Shown: positions 45,303 to 53,486 of the stretch, in pieces
How the letters are laid out: each line of letters opens with the position of its first letter
How positions within the stretch are numbered: position 1 is the first letter of the stretch
Translations under genes and position numbers: made by a program
From: Paraburkholderia sp. Ac-20340
Lineage (GTDB): Bacteria; Pseudomonadota; Gammaproteobacteria; Burkholderiales; Burkholderiaceae
Direction: 5' to 3'
Length of the DNA stretch: 55,950 nucleotides
Assembly (NCBI RefSeq): GCF_017104965.1
Contig: NZ_JAAGPR010000045.1
Location: 1-55,950 of the forward strand
The notes under the pieces: generated by a model
Seen by the model: only the letters and a program-made list of their open reading frames with translations
The model's database searches: none
What the model was told of the DNA's origin: nothing

Positions 45303-46157
45303 ATGTCCAGTAAGACTTACGAAATCCGTCCTAACCAGTCGATCGAGCTTCTCAAGGAGCTCCATATCCTCACGCGTGACGGAAAGATGAACCAGGACAG
45401 CCGCCGCAAGCTGAAGCAGGTCTATCACCTGTTCCAGTTCATCGAGCCGCTGCTCAAAGACGTCAAGCAGGATGGCCGCGACGTGACGCTTGTCGATCAT
45501 GGTGCGGGCAAGTCCTACCTTGGTTTTATTCTCTACGATCTCTTTTTCAAGGAACTGCGCGACAAGTCGCATATCTTCGGCATTGAGACGCGCGATGAAC
45601 TCGTTCAGCGGTCTCGCGAACTCGCGCAGCGACTTGGCTTCGAGGGGATGTCGTTTTTGAATCTCTCGGTCGCCGATTCGATCACGTCGAAGGCGCTGCC
45701 CGAGACGGTCGATATCGTGACGGCGTTGCACGCCTGCGATACCGCCACCGACGACGCGCTGCATTTCGCGCTCAGGAAGAAGGCGCGCCATATCGTCGTG
45801 GTGCCGTGCTGTCAGGCGGAAGTGGCGGGCGTGTTGCGGCGGAACAAGGGCAAGTCGCTCGGCCAGGCGCTCACGGAAATCTGGCGCCATCCGCTGCATA
45901 CGCGCGAGTTCGGCAGCCAGATCACCAATGTGCTGCGCTGCCTGCAACTGGAAGCGCACGGCTACCAGGTGAGCGTGACCGAGCTGGTGGGCTGGGAGCA
46001 CTCGATGAAGAACGAGCTGATCATCGCCCAGTACAAGAACCTGCCGCGTCGCCGGCCGACCGAGCGGCTCAACGAAATCCTCGATACCTTCGGGCTGGCG
46101 GAGTTGCGCGAACGCTTCTTCTCCGATGAAGGCGAGGCCGCGGCAGAAGCGGGCTAA
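45303..46157 (+). CDS. SAM-dependent methyltransferase (METTL25/PF13679-like)
   Basis: This 284-residue protein has the motif LVDHGAGKSYLGFILYDL, a variant SAM-binding loop, and VDIVTALHACDTATDDALHF, followed by VVVPCCQAEV. This set matches the Methyltransf_32 type found in bacteria and in eukaryotic METTL25 and TRMT13-like proteins, some of which act on RNA. The target in bacteria is not established. The stop codon lies inside a perfect terminator hairpin. Confidence 0.78.
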   Translation: MSSKTYEIRPNQSIELLKELHILTRDGKMNQDSRRKLKQVYHLFQFIEPLLKDVKQDGRDVTLVDHGAGKSYLGFILYDLFFKELRDKSHIFGIETRDELVQRSRELAQRLGFEGMSFLNLSVADSITSKALPETVDIVTALHACDTATDDALHFALRKKARHIVVVPCCQAEVAGVLRRNKGKSLGQALTEIWRHPLHTREFGSQITNVLRCLQLEAHGYQVSVTELVGWEHSMKNELIIAQYKNLPRRRPTERLNEILDTFGLAELRERFFSDEGEAAAEAG

Positions 46158-46171
46158 ACGTAGCCCGCTTT
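46147..46171. terminator. terminator overlapping a stop codon
   Basis: AAGCGGGCTA, loop AACG and TAGCCCGCTT form a perfect 10-bp stem. The TAA stop of the upstream methyltransferase lies within it. It can serve both converging genes. Confidence 0.7.
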
Positions 46172-46205
46172 AAACGCGAATAGTGATGCGCGTGTAGCGC
46201 TGGCG

Positions 46206-46784
46206 TCAGTCTTCGCCGCGCTTCGCCATCCATTCGCGCCAGCCGTCCAGACCCAGACGGCGCAGCGTTTCCTGATTGCGCTCGTAGATGTCGGCGGCGT
46301 CCGGGAAGGCATCCACGGCGCGCTCGATGCTGTCTTCGCGCAGCAGATGCAGGATCGGGTACGGCGCGCGGTTCGTGTAGTTTTCGATATCGTCGGGACC
46401 CGTGCCCTCGAACTGATATTGCGGATGGAAGCTGGCGATCTGCAGCGTGCCGTCCAGACGCAACTGGCCAAGCAGCAGATCGGCGAAATGCAGTGCGTCG
46501 TTGTATTCGAGGAAGTCGGCCAGTGCGTGCGGCACGATCAGCAGCGTCGTGTCGATTTCGGCAGGGTCCGTATCGGCGAGCGTGCGCAGTTCGGTTTCGA
46601 GATCGGTTAGTACACCTTCCAGATCGGTCGCCTCGCTGATCGCGTAGCGGATCTGGCCCTTCACGTGGACGCTTTTCGCAAACGGGCAGAGATTCAGGCC
46701 GATGACGGCGCGCGTGAGCCAGTGGCGCGTGGCGTCGATGATGTCGCCGTGATCGGGCGAGGGGGAAGCGGCGGTATCGTTCAT
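46206..46784 (-). CDS. DUF1415 family protein
   Basis: This 192-residue protein has the early motif TRAVIGLNLCPFAKSVHVKG, including a Cys-Pro-Phe turn, and later the HPQYQFEG and NRAPYPILHLLREDSIERAV segments that define DUF1415. The family is widespread in proteobacteria and has no known function. It converges with the METTL25-like gene and is followed on the chromosome by the TetR gene, 32 bp away, in the same direction. Confidence 0.85.
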   Translation of the reverse strand: MNDTAASPSPDHGDIIDATRHWLTRAVIGLNLCPFAKSVHVKGQIRYAISEATDLEGVLTDLETELRTLADTDPAEIDTTLLIVPHALADFLEYNDALHFADLLLGQLRLDGTLQIASFHPQYQFEGTGPDDIENYTNRAPYPILHLLREDSIERAVDAFPDAADIYERNQETLRRLGLDGWREWMAKRGED

Positions 46785-46816
46785 GGCCGCGATTCTACTC
46801 GCGGGTGCTCGCGCGG

Positions 46817-47473
46817 TTACGCGGCGAGATCAATCGTCCTGCCGCACGCCGCCTCGATCAGCAGCTTCGCTACGCGCGGCGCGGCGAGGATCGGTCCGCA
46901 GCCGGGGCCGTAGGTCTGGCTCGCGGCATAGACGCCTTCGACCAACAGCGCCAGTTCGTCCGCAAGCGATGCCGGGTCGCCCGCCTGGGCTGCGCGCGCC
47001 ATCTCGTTCAGGCGCGCCATCAGCTGGGTTTTATTGTCGATGACGCTGCGGCGCGCCGGATGCTCGACGTCGGGAAACTCGGCGGCGACGTTCACGAACG
47101 GGCAGCCGCGATACTCGGGCGTCGATGCGCGCTGCGCCAGATCCACGAAACACTGCAACAACTGCTTCGCGGCGTCGCCGGGATGTTTGGCGACGCTCGC
47201 CTCGAAGCGCTCGAAGAAACGCACATCGCAGCGCTTCAGATACGCCACCACCAGATCGTCTTTCGACGAAAACTGCCGGTACAGGCTCATCTTGTTCACG
47301 CCCGCGCGCTCGACCACGGCTTCCACGCCGACGGCGCGCACGCCCTCCTGATAGAACAGTTCGTCCGCGGCAAGCAGCAGTTGCTCCTGCGCGCGCGGGC
47401 CGGCCGTCTGTGTGCGGGCGGTCGTGCTCGAAGCAGTGGTGGCGGAATCGGGGCGCTTGGCCATGGCGGGCAT
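46817..47473 (-). CDS. TetR-family transcriptional repressor
   Basis: This 218-residue regulator has the TetR helix-turn-helix VEAVVERAGVNKMSLYRQFS near residues 53-72 and a helical ligand-binding part after it. It is divergent from an MFS transporter gene, and two near-identical palindromes lie in the shared region, one across both promoters, so it probably represses both its own gene and the transporter until an unknown ligand binds. An ATG at 47464 would remove three residues. Confidence 0.9.
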   Translation of the reverse strand: MPAMAKRPDSATTASSTTARTQTAGPRAQEQLLLAADELFYQEGVRAVGVEAVVERAGVNKMSLYRQFSSKDDLVVAYLKRCDVRFFERFEASVAKHPGDAAKQLLQCFVDLAQRASTPEYRGCPFVNVAAEFPDVEHPARRSVIDNKTQLMARLNEMARAAQAGDPASLADELALLVEGVYAASQTYGPGCGPILAAPRVAKLLIEAACGRTIDLAA

Positions 47474-47492
47474 CTCGTCATCAGGGTTACGC

Positions 47493-47521
47493 TTGACATG
47501 TTACCGAGCGGTCACTACTAT
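47493..47521 (+). promoter_or_regulatory. consensus promoter of the MFS gene
   Basis: TTGACA (47493-47498, perfect) and TACTAT (47516-47521) are exactly 17 bp apart. The first operator fills the spacer. Confidence 0.7.
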
Positions 47522-47526
47522 CGCAA
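47498..47526 (-). promoter_or_regulatory. promoter of the TetR gene
   Basis: On the minus strand TTGCGA (47526-47521) and TAACAT (47503-47498) are exactly 17 bp apart, overlapping the MFS promoter head to head. Confidence 0.55.
47500..47515. promoter_or_regulatory. TetR operator O1
   Basis: GTTACCGAGCGGTCAC is a near-palindrome. It lies in the spacer of the MFS promoter and touches the -10 of the TetR promoter, so binding would block both. Confidence 0.65.
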
Positions 47527-47533
47527 CACACTT

Positions 47534-47549
47534 GTGACCGATCGGTAAC
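47534..47549. promoter_or_regulatory. TetR operator O2
   Basis: GTGACCGATCGGTAAC contains the perfect palindrome ACCGATCGGT and is, read in reverse, O1 with a single base changed. It lies just past the MFS transcription start. Confidence 0.65.
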
Positions 47550-47615
47550 AATCCGTGGCTGATGTACTGTGGCGAATGGCGGACGAGATCGGCCCGACAC
47601 CAATCAGGAGCAGGG

Positions 47616-48899
47616 ATGAACTGGGCAGCGAGAATGGCCGGCGGGCGTTTCCACTATGGATGGCTCGTCGTGGCGGTGGTGTTCCTCGTGCTGCTGGCGG
47701 CGGCCGGCACGCGCGCGACGCCGAGCGTGATGATGGTGCCGCTCGAGCATCAGTTCGGCTGGAGCCGGGCGACGATTTCGCTGGCGATTTCGGTCAACAT
47801 CGCGCTTTACGGCCTGATGGGCCCGTTCGCGGCGGCGGCGATGCAGCGCTTCGGCGTGCGGCCCACGCTGCTCGTGGCGCTCGGCACGATGGCGGCGGGC
47901 GTGGCGCTGTCTTCGCTGATGACGCATCCGTGGCAGATGATCCTGATCTGGGGTGTCATGGTTGGCGGTGCGACGGGCGTGGCGGCGCTGTCGCTCTCGG
48001 CCACCATCGTCACGCGCTGGTTCACCACGCACCGTGGTCTCGCGATGGGCATCCTCACCGCAAGCTCGGCCACGGGCCAGCTGGTGTTCCTGCCGTTCCT
48101 CGCCGCCATCGCCGAAAAGCATGGCTGGCAGATGGTCGTGCTGGTGGTGGCGATCGCCGCCGCCGTGGTGCTGCCGCTGGTGGCGTTGCTGTTGCCGGAG
48201 CGCCCGGCCAGCGTCGACCTGCGCCCGTTCGGCGAGCCGCACGACGCGCCCATCGTCCCGCCCGCGCCGCAGCAGAATCCGCTCACGCTCGCGTTCGGTG
48301 CGCTGGCATCGGCCAGCCGCACGCGCGACTTCTGGCTGCTGTTCTTCAGCTTCTTTATTTGCGGTGCGAGCACCAACGGTTACGTGGGCACGCACCTGAT
48401 CGCCATGTGCGGCGATTACGGCATGACGGAAGTGCAGGGCGCTTCGCTGCTCGCGACCATGGGCATTTTCGATCTGTTCGGCACGACGCTTTCGGGCTGG
48501 CTCTCGGACCGCTTCAACAGCCGCGTGCTGCTGTTCTGGTACTACGGGCTGCGCGGGCTTTCGCTGATCTATCTGCCGCACGCCTTCGGCATCGACTTTT
48601 TCGGTCTGCCGATCTTCGCCGTGTTCTACGGCCTCGACTGGATCGCGACCGTGCCGCCGACGGTGCGCCTCGCCACCGATGTGTTCGGCAAGGAGCGCGC
48701 GCCCATCATCTTCGGCTGGGTGGTGGCGGGTCACCAGCTGGGCGCGGCGTTCGCGGCATTCGGCGCCGGGCTGCTGCGGTCGAGTCTGGGCACCTACACG
48801 GTGGCGTCGATGATTTCGGGCGGGTTGTGCCTGATCGCTTCGTTCCTGGTGCTGCGCATCAATCGCCGCGCGCGTGAAGTGGGCGTGCAGGCGGCATGA
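47616..48899 (+). CDS. MFS transporter (OFA/MCT-like)
   Basis: This 427-residue protein has 12 predicted membrane helices in two halves, with the long loop around residues 195-225. FHYGWLVVAVVFLVLLAAAG and FGWSRATISLAISVNIALYG near the N-terminus, and GWLSDRFNSR after helix 8, fit the oxalate:formate antiporter / monocarboxylate transporter group. Substrate unknown. AGGAG lies upstream. It is divergent from and probably repressed by the TetR protein, so an exporter or carboxylate uptake role is possible. Confidence 0.88.
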   Translation: MNWAARMAGGRFHYGWLVVAVVFLVLLAAAGTRATPSVMMVPLEHQFGWSRATISLAISVNIALYGLMGPFAAAAMQRFGVRPTLLVALGTMAAGVALSSLMTHPWQMILIWGVMVGGATGVAALSLSATIVTRWFTTHRGLAMGILTASSATGQLVFLPFLAAIAEKHGWQMVVLVVAIAAAVVLPLVALLLPERPASVDLRPFGEPHDAPIVPPAPQQNPLTLAFGALASASRTRDFWLLFFSFFICGASTNGYVGTHLIAMCGDYGMTEVQGASLLATMGIFDLFGTTLSGWLSDRFNSRVLLFWYYGLRGLSLIYLPHAFGIDFFGLPIFAVFYGLDWIATVPPTVRLATDVFGKERAPIIFGWVVAGHQLGAAFAAFGAGLLRSSLGTYTVASMISGGLCLIASFLVLRINRRAREVGVQAA

Positions 48900-49019
48900 G
48901 ACGCTTTGTGCCGAGGTTGCGGCGTCCACATCGGATTCGATGCCTGAGCGCGTTTTGTGCAGCGCGGGTATGCTGATGGCCCCGGGCGAGCGCCCGCTAT
49001 CCTCAAGGACAGACAAGGC

Positions 49020-49622
49020 ATGACGAAGCAAAAACCCGCACCGACAGCCGTGCCCATCCACGAATTGATCGCCGGCCGCTGGAGCCCGCGCGCCTACTCG
49101 AACGAGCCGGTCTCGCGCGAGGCGCTGCATGCGGTGATCGAGGCTGCGCGCTGGGCGCCGTCGGGCTACAACCTGCAGCCGTGGCGCTTCATCGTGTTCG
49201 ATCGCACGGCCGACGAAGCCGCGTTCAAGCGCGCCTTCGGTACGCTCGTGCCGTTCAACCAGCAGTGGAACGCGCCCGCGCCCATCCTGATCGCGGTGAC
49301 GGCGCAAACGCTCAACGCGAAGGGCGAGACCAACCGCACGGCGCAGTACGATGCGGGCGCGGCGGCCATGTCGCTGGTGCTGCAGGCACATGCGCTCGGT
49401 CTGGCTGCGCACCAGATGAGCGGCTTCGACGTGAACGCCTTCCGCAAGGAGTTCGCCCTGCCGAACGACGTGGAACCGCTCGCGATCATTTCGATCGGCC
49501 ACTACGGCGAGATCGAAAAGCTCGAGCCGGTGCTGCGCGACCGCGAAAAGGCAGAGCGCACGCGTTCGGCCGTCGGCGAGATTGCCTACGCGAACGCATG
49601 GAAGCAACCGTTCAAGGGCTGA
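49020..49622 (+). CDS. nitroreductase-family FMN oxidoreductase
   Basis: This 200-residue protein has the nitroreductase fold marks ELIAGRWSPRAYSNEPVSRE and AARWAPSGYNLQPWRFIVFD near the N-terminus and GLAAHQMSGFD in the middle. Such enzymes bind FMN and reduce nitro compounds or quinones with NAD(P)H; the natural substrate is unclear. AAGGAC is a likely ribosome site. A palindromic CGGGCG/CGCCCG hairpin lies in the upstream gap, and a terminator follows. Confidence 0.88.
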   Translation: MTKQKPAPTAVPIHELIAGRWSPRAYSNEPVSREALHAVIEAARWAPSGYNLQPWRFIVFDRTADEAAFKRAFGTLVPFNQQWNAPAPILIAVTAQTLNAKGETNRTAQYDAGAAAMSLVLQAHALGLAAHQMSGFDVNAFRKEFALPNDVEPLAIISIGHYGEIEKLEPVLRDREKAERTRSAVGEIAYANAWKQPFKG

Positions 49623-49646
49623 CCGGTCCAAAGCGGTAAAAACAGG

Positions 49647-49670
49647 ACGCGCGGATGATCCGCGCGTTTG
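49647..49670 (+). terminator. intrinsic terminator after the nitroreductase gene
   Basis: ACGCGCGG pairs with CCGCGCGT around a 5-nt loop, followed by TTGTGCTT. Confidence 0.55.
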
Positions 49671-49784
49671 TGCTTACAGGGCCGCATCAGGGCCCTGCGG
49701 TTGCCCCGCGCCGCGCTTTCGTGATACAAAGCCGGTCCTCCCAGCCTTCCTCATCGCGCGCGCCTTGTGCCGTGCGTCATTGCC

Positions 49785-51047
49785 ATGACCCCGTTTTGCG
49801 CGATCGACTTCGGTACTTCCAATTCGGCCGTGGCGCTGCCAGGCGCCGCTTCCGGCGATGCCATGCGGCTCGCGCCCGTGGAAGGCGCGCACACCACGTT
49901 GCCGACTTCGGTGTTCTTCAACACCGACGAGCACACGCGTGAATTCGGCCGCGCTGCGCTCACCGCTTATATCGACGGTTTCGACGGGCGCCTGATGCGC
50001 TCGATGAAGAGCATTCTCGGTTCGCCGCTGGCGGAAAGCACCACCGATCTCGGCGACGGTAGCGCGATGCGCTACACGGAAATCATCGCGATCTTCCTCG
50101 ATCACCTCAAGCGCAGCGCCGAGCGTTGCGCCGGCGCGCCGATCACGCGCGCGGTGCTGGGCCGCCCGGTGTTTTTCGTCGACGAAGATCCGCGCGCCGA
50201 CAAGCTCGCTCAGGATCAGCTCGAAGCGGCGGCGCGCACGGTCGGTTTCAAGGAAATCCAGTTTCAGTACGAGCCGATTGCAGCGGCATTCGACTATGAA
50301 TCGCGTCTGACGGAAGAAGGGCTGGTGCTGGTGGCCGACATCGGCGGCGGTACGTCGGACTTTTCGCTGGTGCGCGTCGGGCCGCAGCGCATGACGCGTC
50401 TGGAGCGCAAGGACGACGTGCTCGCGCACCACGGCGTGCACGTGGCCGGCACGGACTTCGACCGCCGCGTGGAACTGGCGACGATCTTGCGCGAACTCGG
50501 CTATCAGGCGCTCGACCCGGAGGGCCGCGAACTGCCGAACCGCGTCTATTTCGATCTGGCCACCTGGCATCTGATCAACACGGTTTACACGCCCAAGCGC
50601 GCGACCGAACTCAAGCTCATGCGCCATCTGTATACGGATACCGCGCAGCACGACCGTCTGCTACGCGTGGTCGACTGGCGTCTGGGTCACGCGCTGGCGG
50701 CGCGGGCGGAAGAGGCGAAGATCGGCGTGTCGGCGGGCGGCGAAACGATGATCGATCTGGAGCAGGTGGAAACCGATCTGCGACTTGCCTTCGACGATGC
50801 GCAACTGGTCGAGGCCGGCCGCGAAGAGACGCGCCGCATCGTTCAGGCCGCGCGCGACACGGTGCAGGCAGCCGGTGTGGCGCCTGCGTCGGTGAACGCG
50901 CTGTATTTCACGGGCGGCTCGACGGGTCTGCTGTTCCTGACCCAGGCGCTCGCCGAAGCATTCCCGCATGCCCAAGCCGTGTTCGGCGACCGTCTCGCCA
51001 GCGTGGCGACGGGTCTGGGCATTCACGCGAAGCGCCTGTACGGCTGA
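49785..51047 (+). CDS. Hsp70-family protein YegD-like
   Basis: This 420-residue protein is an Hsp70-type ATPase without the C-terminal peptide-binding domain. The phosphate-1 motif is AIDFGTSNSAVALPG, the phosphate-2 motif LVADIGGGTSDFSLV and the adenosine motif YFTGGSTGLLFL. YegD of E. coli has the same architecture; its clients are unknown. A GTG or ATG upstream at 49767 is in frame, but the chosen ATG gives the usual N-terminus. A bidirectional terminator separates it from the cold-shock gene. Confidence 0.92.
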   Translation: MTPFCAIDFGTSNSAVALPGAASGDAMRLAPVEGAHTTLPTSVFFNTDEHTREFGRAALTAYIDGFDGRLMRSMKSILGSPLAESTTDLGDGSAMRYTEIIAIFLDHLKRSAERCAGAPITRAVLGRPVFFVDEDPRADKLAQDQLEAAARTVGFKEIQFQYEPIAAAFDYESRLTEEGLVLVADIGGGTSDFSLVRVGPQRMTRLERKDDVLAHHGVHVAGTDFDRRVELATILRELGYQALDPEGRELPNRVYFDLATWHLINTVYTPKRATELKLMRHLYTDTAQHDRLLRVVDWRLGHALAARAEEAKIGVSAGGETMIDLEQVETDLRLAFDDAQLVEAGREETRRIVQAARDTVQAAGVAPASVNALYFTGGSTGLLFLTQALAEAFPHAQAVFGDRLASVATGLGIHAKRLYG

Positions 51048-51089
51048 ACGTCAGGCAGAAAGTGGGGGGCGCAAAATGCGCAGGCGACA

Positions 51090-51125
51090 AAAAACCCCAC
51101 TTTCAAAGAGAAGAGTGGGGTTTTT
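51090..51125. terminator. bidirectional terminator
   Basis: AAAAACCCCACT and AGTGGGGTTTTT form a perfect 12-bp stem between the YegD-like gene and the converging cold-shock gene. Confidence 0.9.
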
Positions 51126-51179
51126 CTGTAAGCTTGCCAGTCAGGACCAGAGGTAAATCCTGACAGTCAAAGACGGTAT

Positions 51180-51383
51180 TTAGACCGGCTTGATGTTAGC
51201 AGCTTGCTTGCCCTTCGGGCCCGTACGCACTTCGAATTGAACCTTTTGGTTCTCTTGCAGCGTCTTGAAGCCGTCGATCTTGATTTCCGAGAAGTGCGCG
51301 AACAGATCTTCGCCACCGCCGTCCGGCGTGATGAAGCCAAAGCCCTTAGCGTCATTGAACCACTTGACGGTACCGGTTTCCAT
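51180..51383 (-). CDS. cold-shock protein (CspA family)
   Basis: This 67-residue OB-fold protein has RNP1 KGFGFI and RNP2 DLFAHFS, which bind single-stranded nucleic acids and melt mRNA structure in the cold. MSTGTVKWFN-like start (METGTVKWFNDAKGF) is typical of the family. AGGAAA lies 8 bp upstream. A predicted promoter at 51565-51593 gives a leader of about 175 nt, a length also seen in E. coli cspA. It may be a constitutive or a cold-induced member. Confidence 0.95.
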   Translation of the reverse strand: METGTVKWFNDAKGFGFITPDGGGEDLFAHFSEIKIDGFKTLQENQKVQFEVRTGPKGKQAANIKPV

Positions 51384-51551
51384 ATTACTTTCCTAAAAAT
51401 GAATGAACAAAGAGGTGCCGAAAATCAAGGAAGGGGTATGGGACCAACCGGAGTACCGTTGATGGGCGAACTACGAAAGACCTATTCACACTCGCCGCTT
51501 GAAATCCTGCCCGAACTTTATACGGCTTATTGATTAACAGGTCAACTAGGA

Positions 51552-51593
51552 CCCAGGGAATCTCCATATATTTTTACCCTGGGGTCGAAACAA
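51552..51593 (-). promoter_or_regulatory. predicted promoter and flanking inverted repeat of the cold-shock gene
   Basis: On the minus strand TTGTTT (51593-51588) and TATATG (51570-51565) are 17 bp apart. CCCAGGG (51552-51558) and CCCTGGG (51577-51583) bracket the -10 box as an inverted repeat. Start would be near 51558. Confidence 0.45.
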
Positions 51594-51805
51594 AGTCTTA
51601 CAAAGCTTGCTAAGTTGCTGTTTTTTTTGTAGTGGCAGAAGATTTTCGGCGCCTTTTGGCGGTGCAACCGTTAAACTACGCGCCGCGCATGAGTTGCGCC
51701 TACGGGCGCAATCGACATCGCGCGCAGGTGCGACTGCCGCTGGAACCCCGCCCGCACAACAGACGGGGCATGCGGTGTTGAACTGCTCTTGATACAGGAG
51801 AAGAC
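51594..51805. other. region upstream of the APC permease gene
   Basis: It holds a T8 run near 51618 and a perfect hairpin TTGCGCC-TACG-GGCGCAA (51694-51711) with a UACG-type loop. A TTAAACT element near 51671 may be a -10, but no -35 is clear. No gene is seen. Confidence 0.5.
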
Positions 51806-53401
51806 GTGAAAAGTTCTATTCAACGGAACATCGGCCCGTTCGCGCTGATGTTTACCGGCCTCGGGTCGATCATCGGCTCGGGCTGGCTGTTCGGCGCATG
51901 GAAAGCCGCCAAGATCGCGGGTCCCGCCGCGGTCTGCGCGTGGGTGATCGGGGCCGTGGTCATTCTGGCCATTGCACTCACTTATGCCGAACTCGGCGCG
52001 ATGTTCCCGGAATCGGGCGGTATGGTCCGCTACGCCCGTTACTCGCACGGCGCACTGGTGGGTTTCATCAGCGCATGGGCGAACTGGATCGCCATCGTTT
52101 CGGTGATTCCGATCGAAGCCGAAGCCTCCATCCAATACATGAGCACCTGGCCCTATCCGTGGGCACACGCGCTGTTCGTCGATGGATCATTGACCCACTC
52201 CGGGTTGTTCCTGTCGGCGCTGCTCGTGATCGTGTACTTCATGCTGAACTACTGGGGCGTGAAGCTGTTCGCGCGTGCCAATAGCGCCATCACGATTTTC
52301 AAGTTCATCATCCCGGGTCTGACGATCATCGGCCTGATGACGACGGGTTTCCACCACGAGAATTTCGGCGAGGCGACCACGTTCGCGCCTTATGGCTGGT
52401 CGGCGGTGTTCACGGCAGTCGCGACCAGCGGCATCGTGTTCGCGTTCAACGGCTTCCAGAGCCCGATCAACCTCGCGGGCGAAGCGCGTAATCCGTCGAA
52501 GAGCATTCCGTTCGCGGTGATCGGCTCGATCGTCTGCGCACTGGTGATCTACGTGTTGCTGCAGGTGGCGTACATCGGCGCGGTCGATCCGGCTGAAGTG
52601 GCGAAGGGCTGGAACCTGTTCAACTTCAAGTCGCCGTTCGCGGAACTCGCGATCGCGCTGAACCTGAACTGGCTGGCGATCCTGCTGTATGTGGACGCGT
52701 TCGTGAGCCCGAGCGGCACCGGCACGACCTACATGGCAACGACCTCGCGCATGATCTACGCGATGGAGCGCAACAACACGATGCCGGCGATGTTCGGCAA
52801 CGTGCACCCGTTCTACGGCGTGCCGCGCCAGGCGATGTGGTTCAACCTGGTCATCTCGTTCATCTTCATGTTCTTCTTCCGCGGCTGGAGCTCGCTGGCA
52901 GCGGTGATTTCGGTTGCGACCGTGATCTCGTACCTGACCGGCCCGATCAGCCTGATGGCGCTCAAGCGCGCTGCGACGGATATCGAGCGCCCGCTGTCGG
53001 TGCCGTTCATGAAGGTCATCGCGCCGTTCGCCTTCGTCTGCGCATCGATGATCCTGTACTGGGCCAAGTGGCCGCTGACGGGCGAAATCATTCTGCTGAT
53101 GGTTGTCGCGCTGCCGGTGTACTTCTACTTCCAGGCCAAGCAAGGCTTCGGCGGCTGGGGCCAGGATCTGAAGGCTGCATGGTGGCTGTGCGCCTACCTG
53201 CCGACGATGGCCGTGCTCTCGCTGATCGGCAGCAAGCAGTTCGGCGGTCACGACCTGATTCCCTACGGCTGGGACATGCTGGTCGTCGCGATCATCTCGC
53301 TGGGCTTCTACTTCTGGGGCGTGAATTCGGGTTACCGCACGCCGTATCTGGAAGAGCGCAAGGAACACGACGAAGTGCTCGAAGGCATCGGCGCGCACTA
53401 A
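51806..53401 (+). CDS. APC-family amino acid permease
   Basis: This 531-residue protein has about 12 membrane helices. The first, GPFALMFTGLGSIIGSGWLF, contains the unwound G-S-I-I-G-S-G substrate-binding motif of the amino acid-polyamine-organocation family. Length and sequence resemble aspartate:proton symporters such as Bacillus YveA, so an acidic amino acid is a possible substrate, but this is not proven. The start is GTG with AGGAG upstream. It ends at a strong terminator. Confidence 0.9.
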   Translation: MKSSIQRNIGPFALMFTGLGSIIGSGWLFGAWKAAKIAGPAAVCAWVIGAVVILAIALTYAELGAMFPESGGMVRYARYSHGALVGFISAWANWIAIVSVIPIEAEASIQYMSTWPYPWAHALFVDGSLTHSGLFLSALLVIVYFMLNYWGVKLFARANSAITIFKFIIPGLTIIGLMTTGFHHENFGEATTFAPYGWSAVFTAVATSGIVFAFNGFQSPINLAGEARNPSKSIPFAVIGSIVCALVIYVLLQVAYIGAVDPAEVAKGWNLFNFKSPFAELAIALNLNWLAILLYVDAFVSPSGTGTTYMATTSRMIYAMERNNTMPAMFGNVHPFYGVPRQAMWFNLVISFIFMFFFRGWSSLAAVISVATVISYLTGPISLMALKRAATDIERPLSVPFMKVIAPFAFVCASMILYWAKWPLTGEIILLMVVALPVYFYFQAKQGFGGWGQDLKAAWWLCAYLPTMAVLSLIGSKQFGGHDLIPYGWDMLVVAIISLGFYFWGVNSGYRTPYLEERKEHDEVLEGIGAH

Positions 53402-53425
53402 GCAACGCTAGCGCATCGAGCCAAC

Positions 53426-53462
53426 AAAAAGCCCGCCTGAAGCGATTCAGGCGGGCTTTTTT
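53426..53462. terminator. bidirectional terminator after the APC permease
   Basis: A perfect 16-bp stem (53426-53441 with 53446-53461), loop GCGA, A-rich and T-rich ends. It separates the permease from the converging dioxygenase gene. Confidence 0.92.
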
Positions 53463-53486
53463 GCGTCTGGACGTTGGTTTGTGCGC

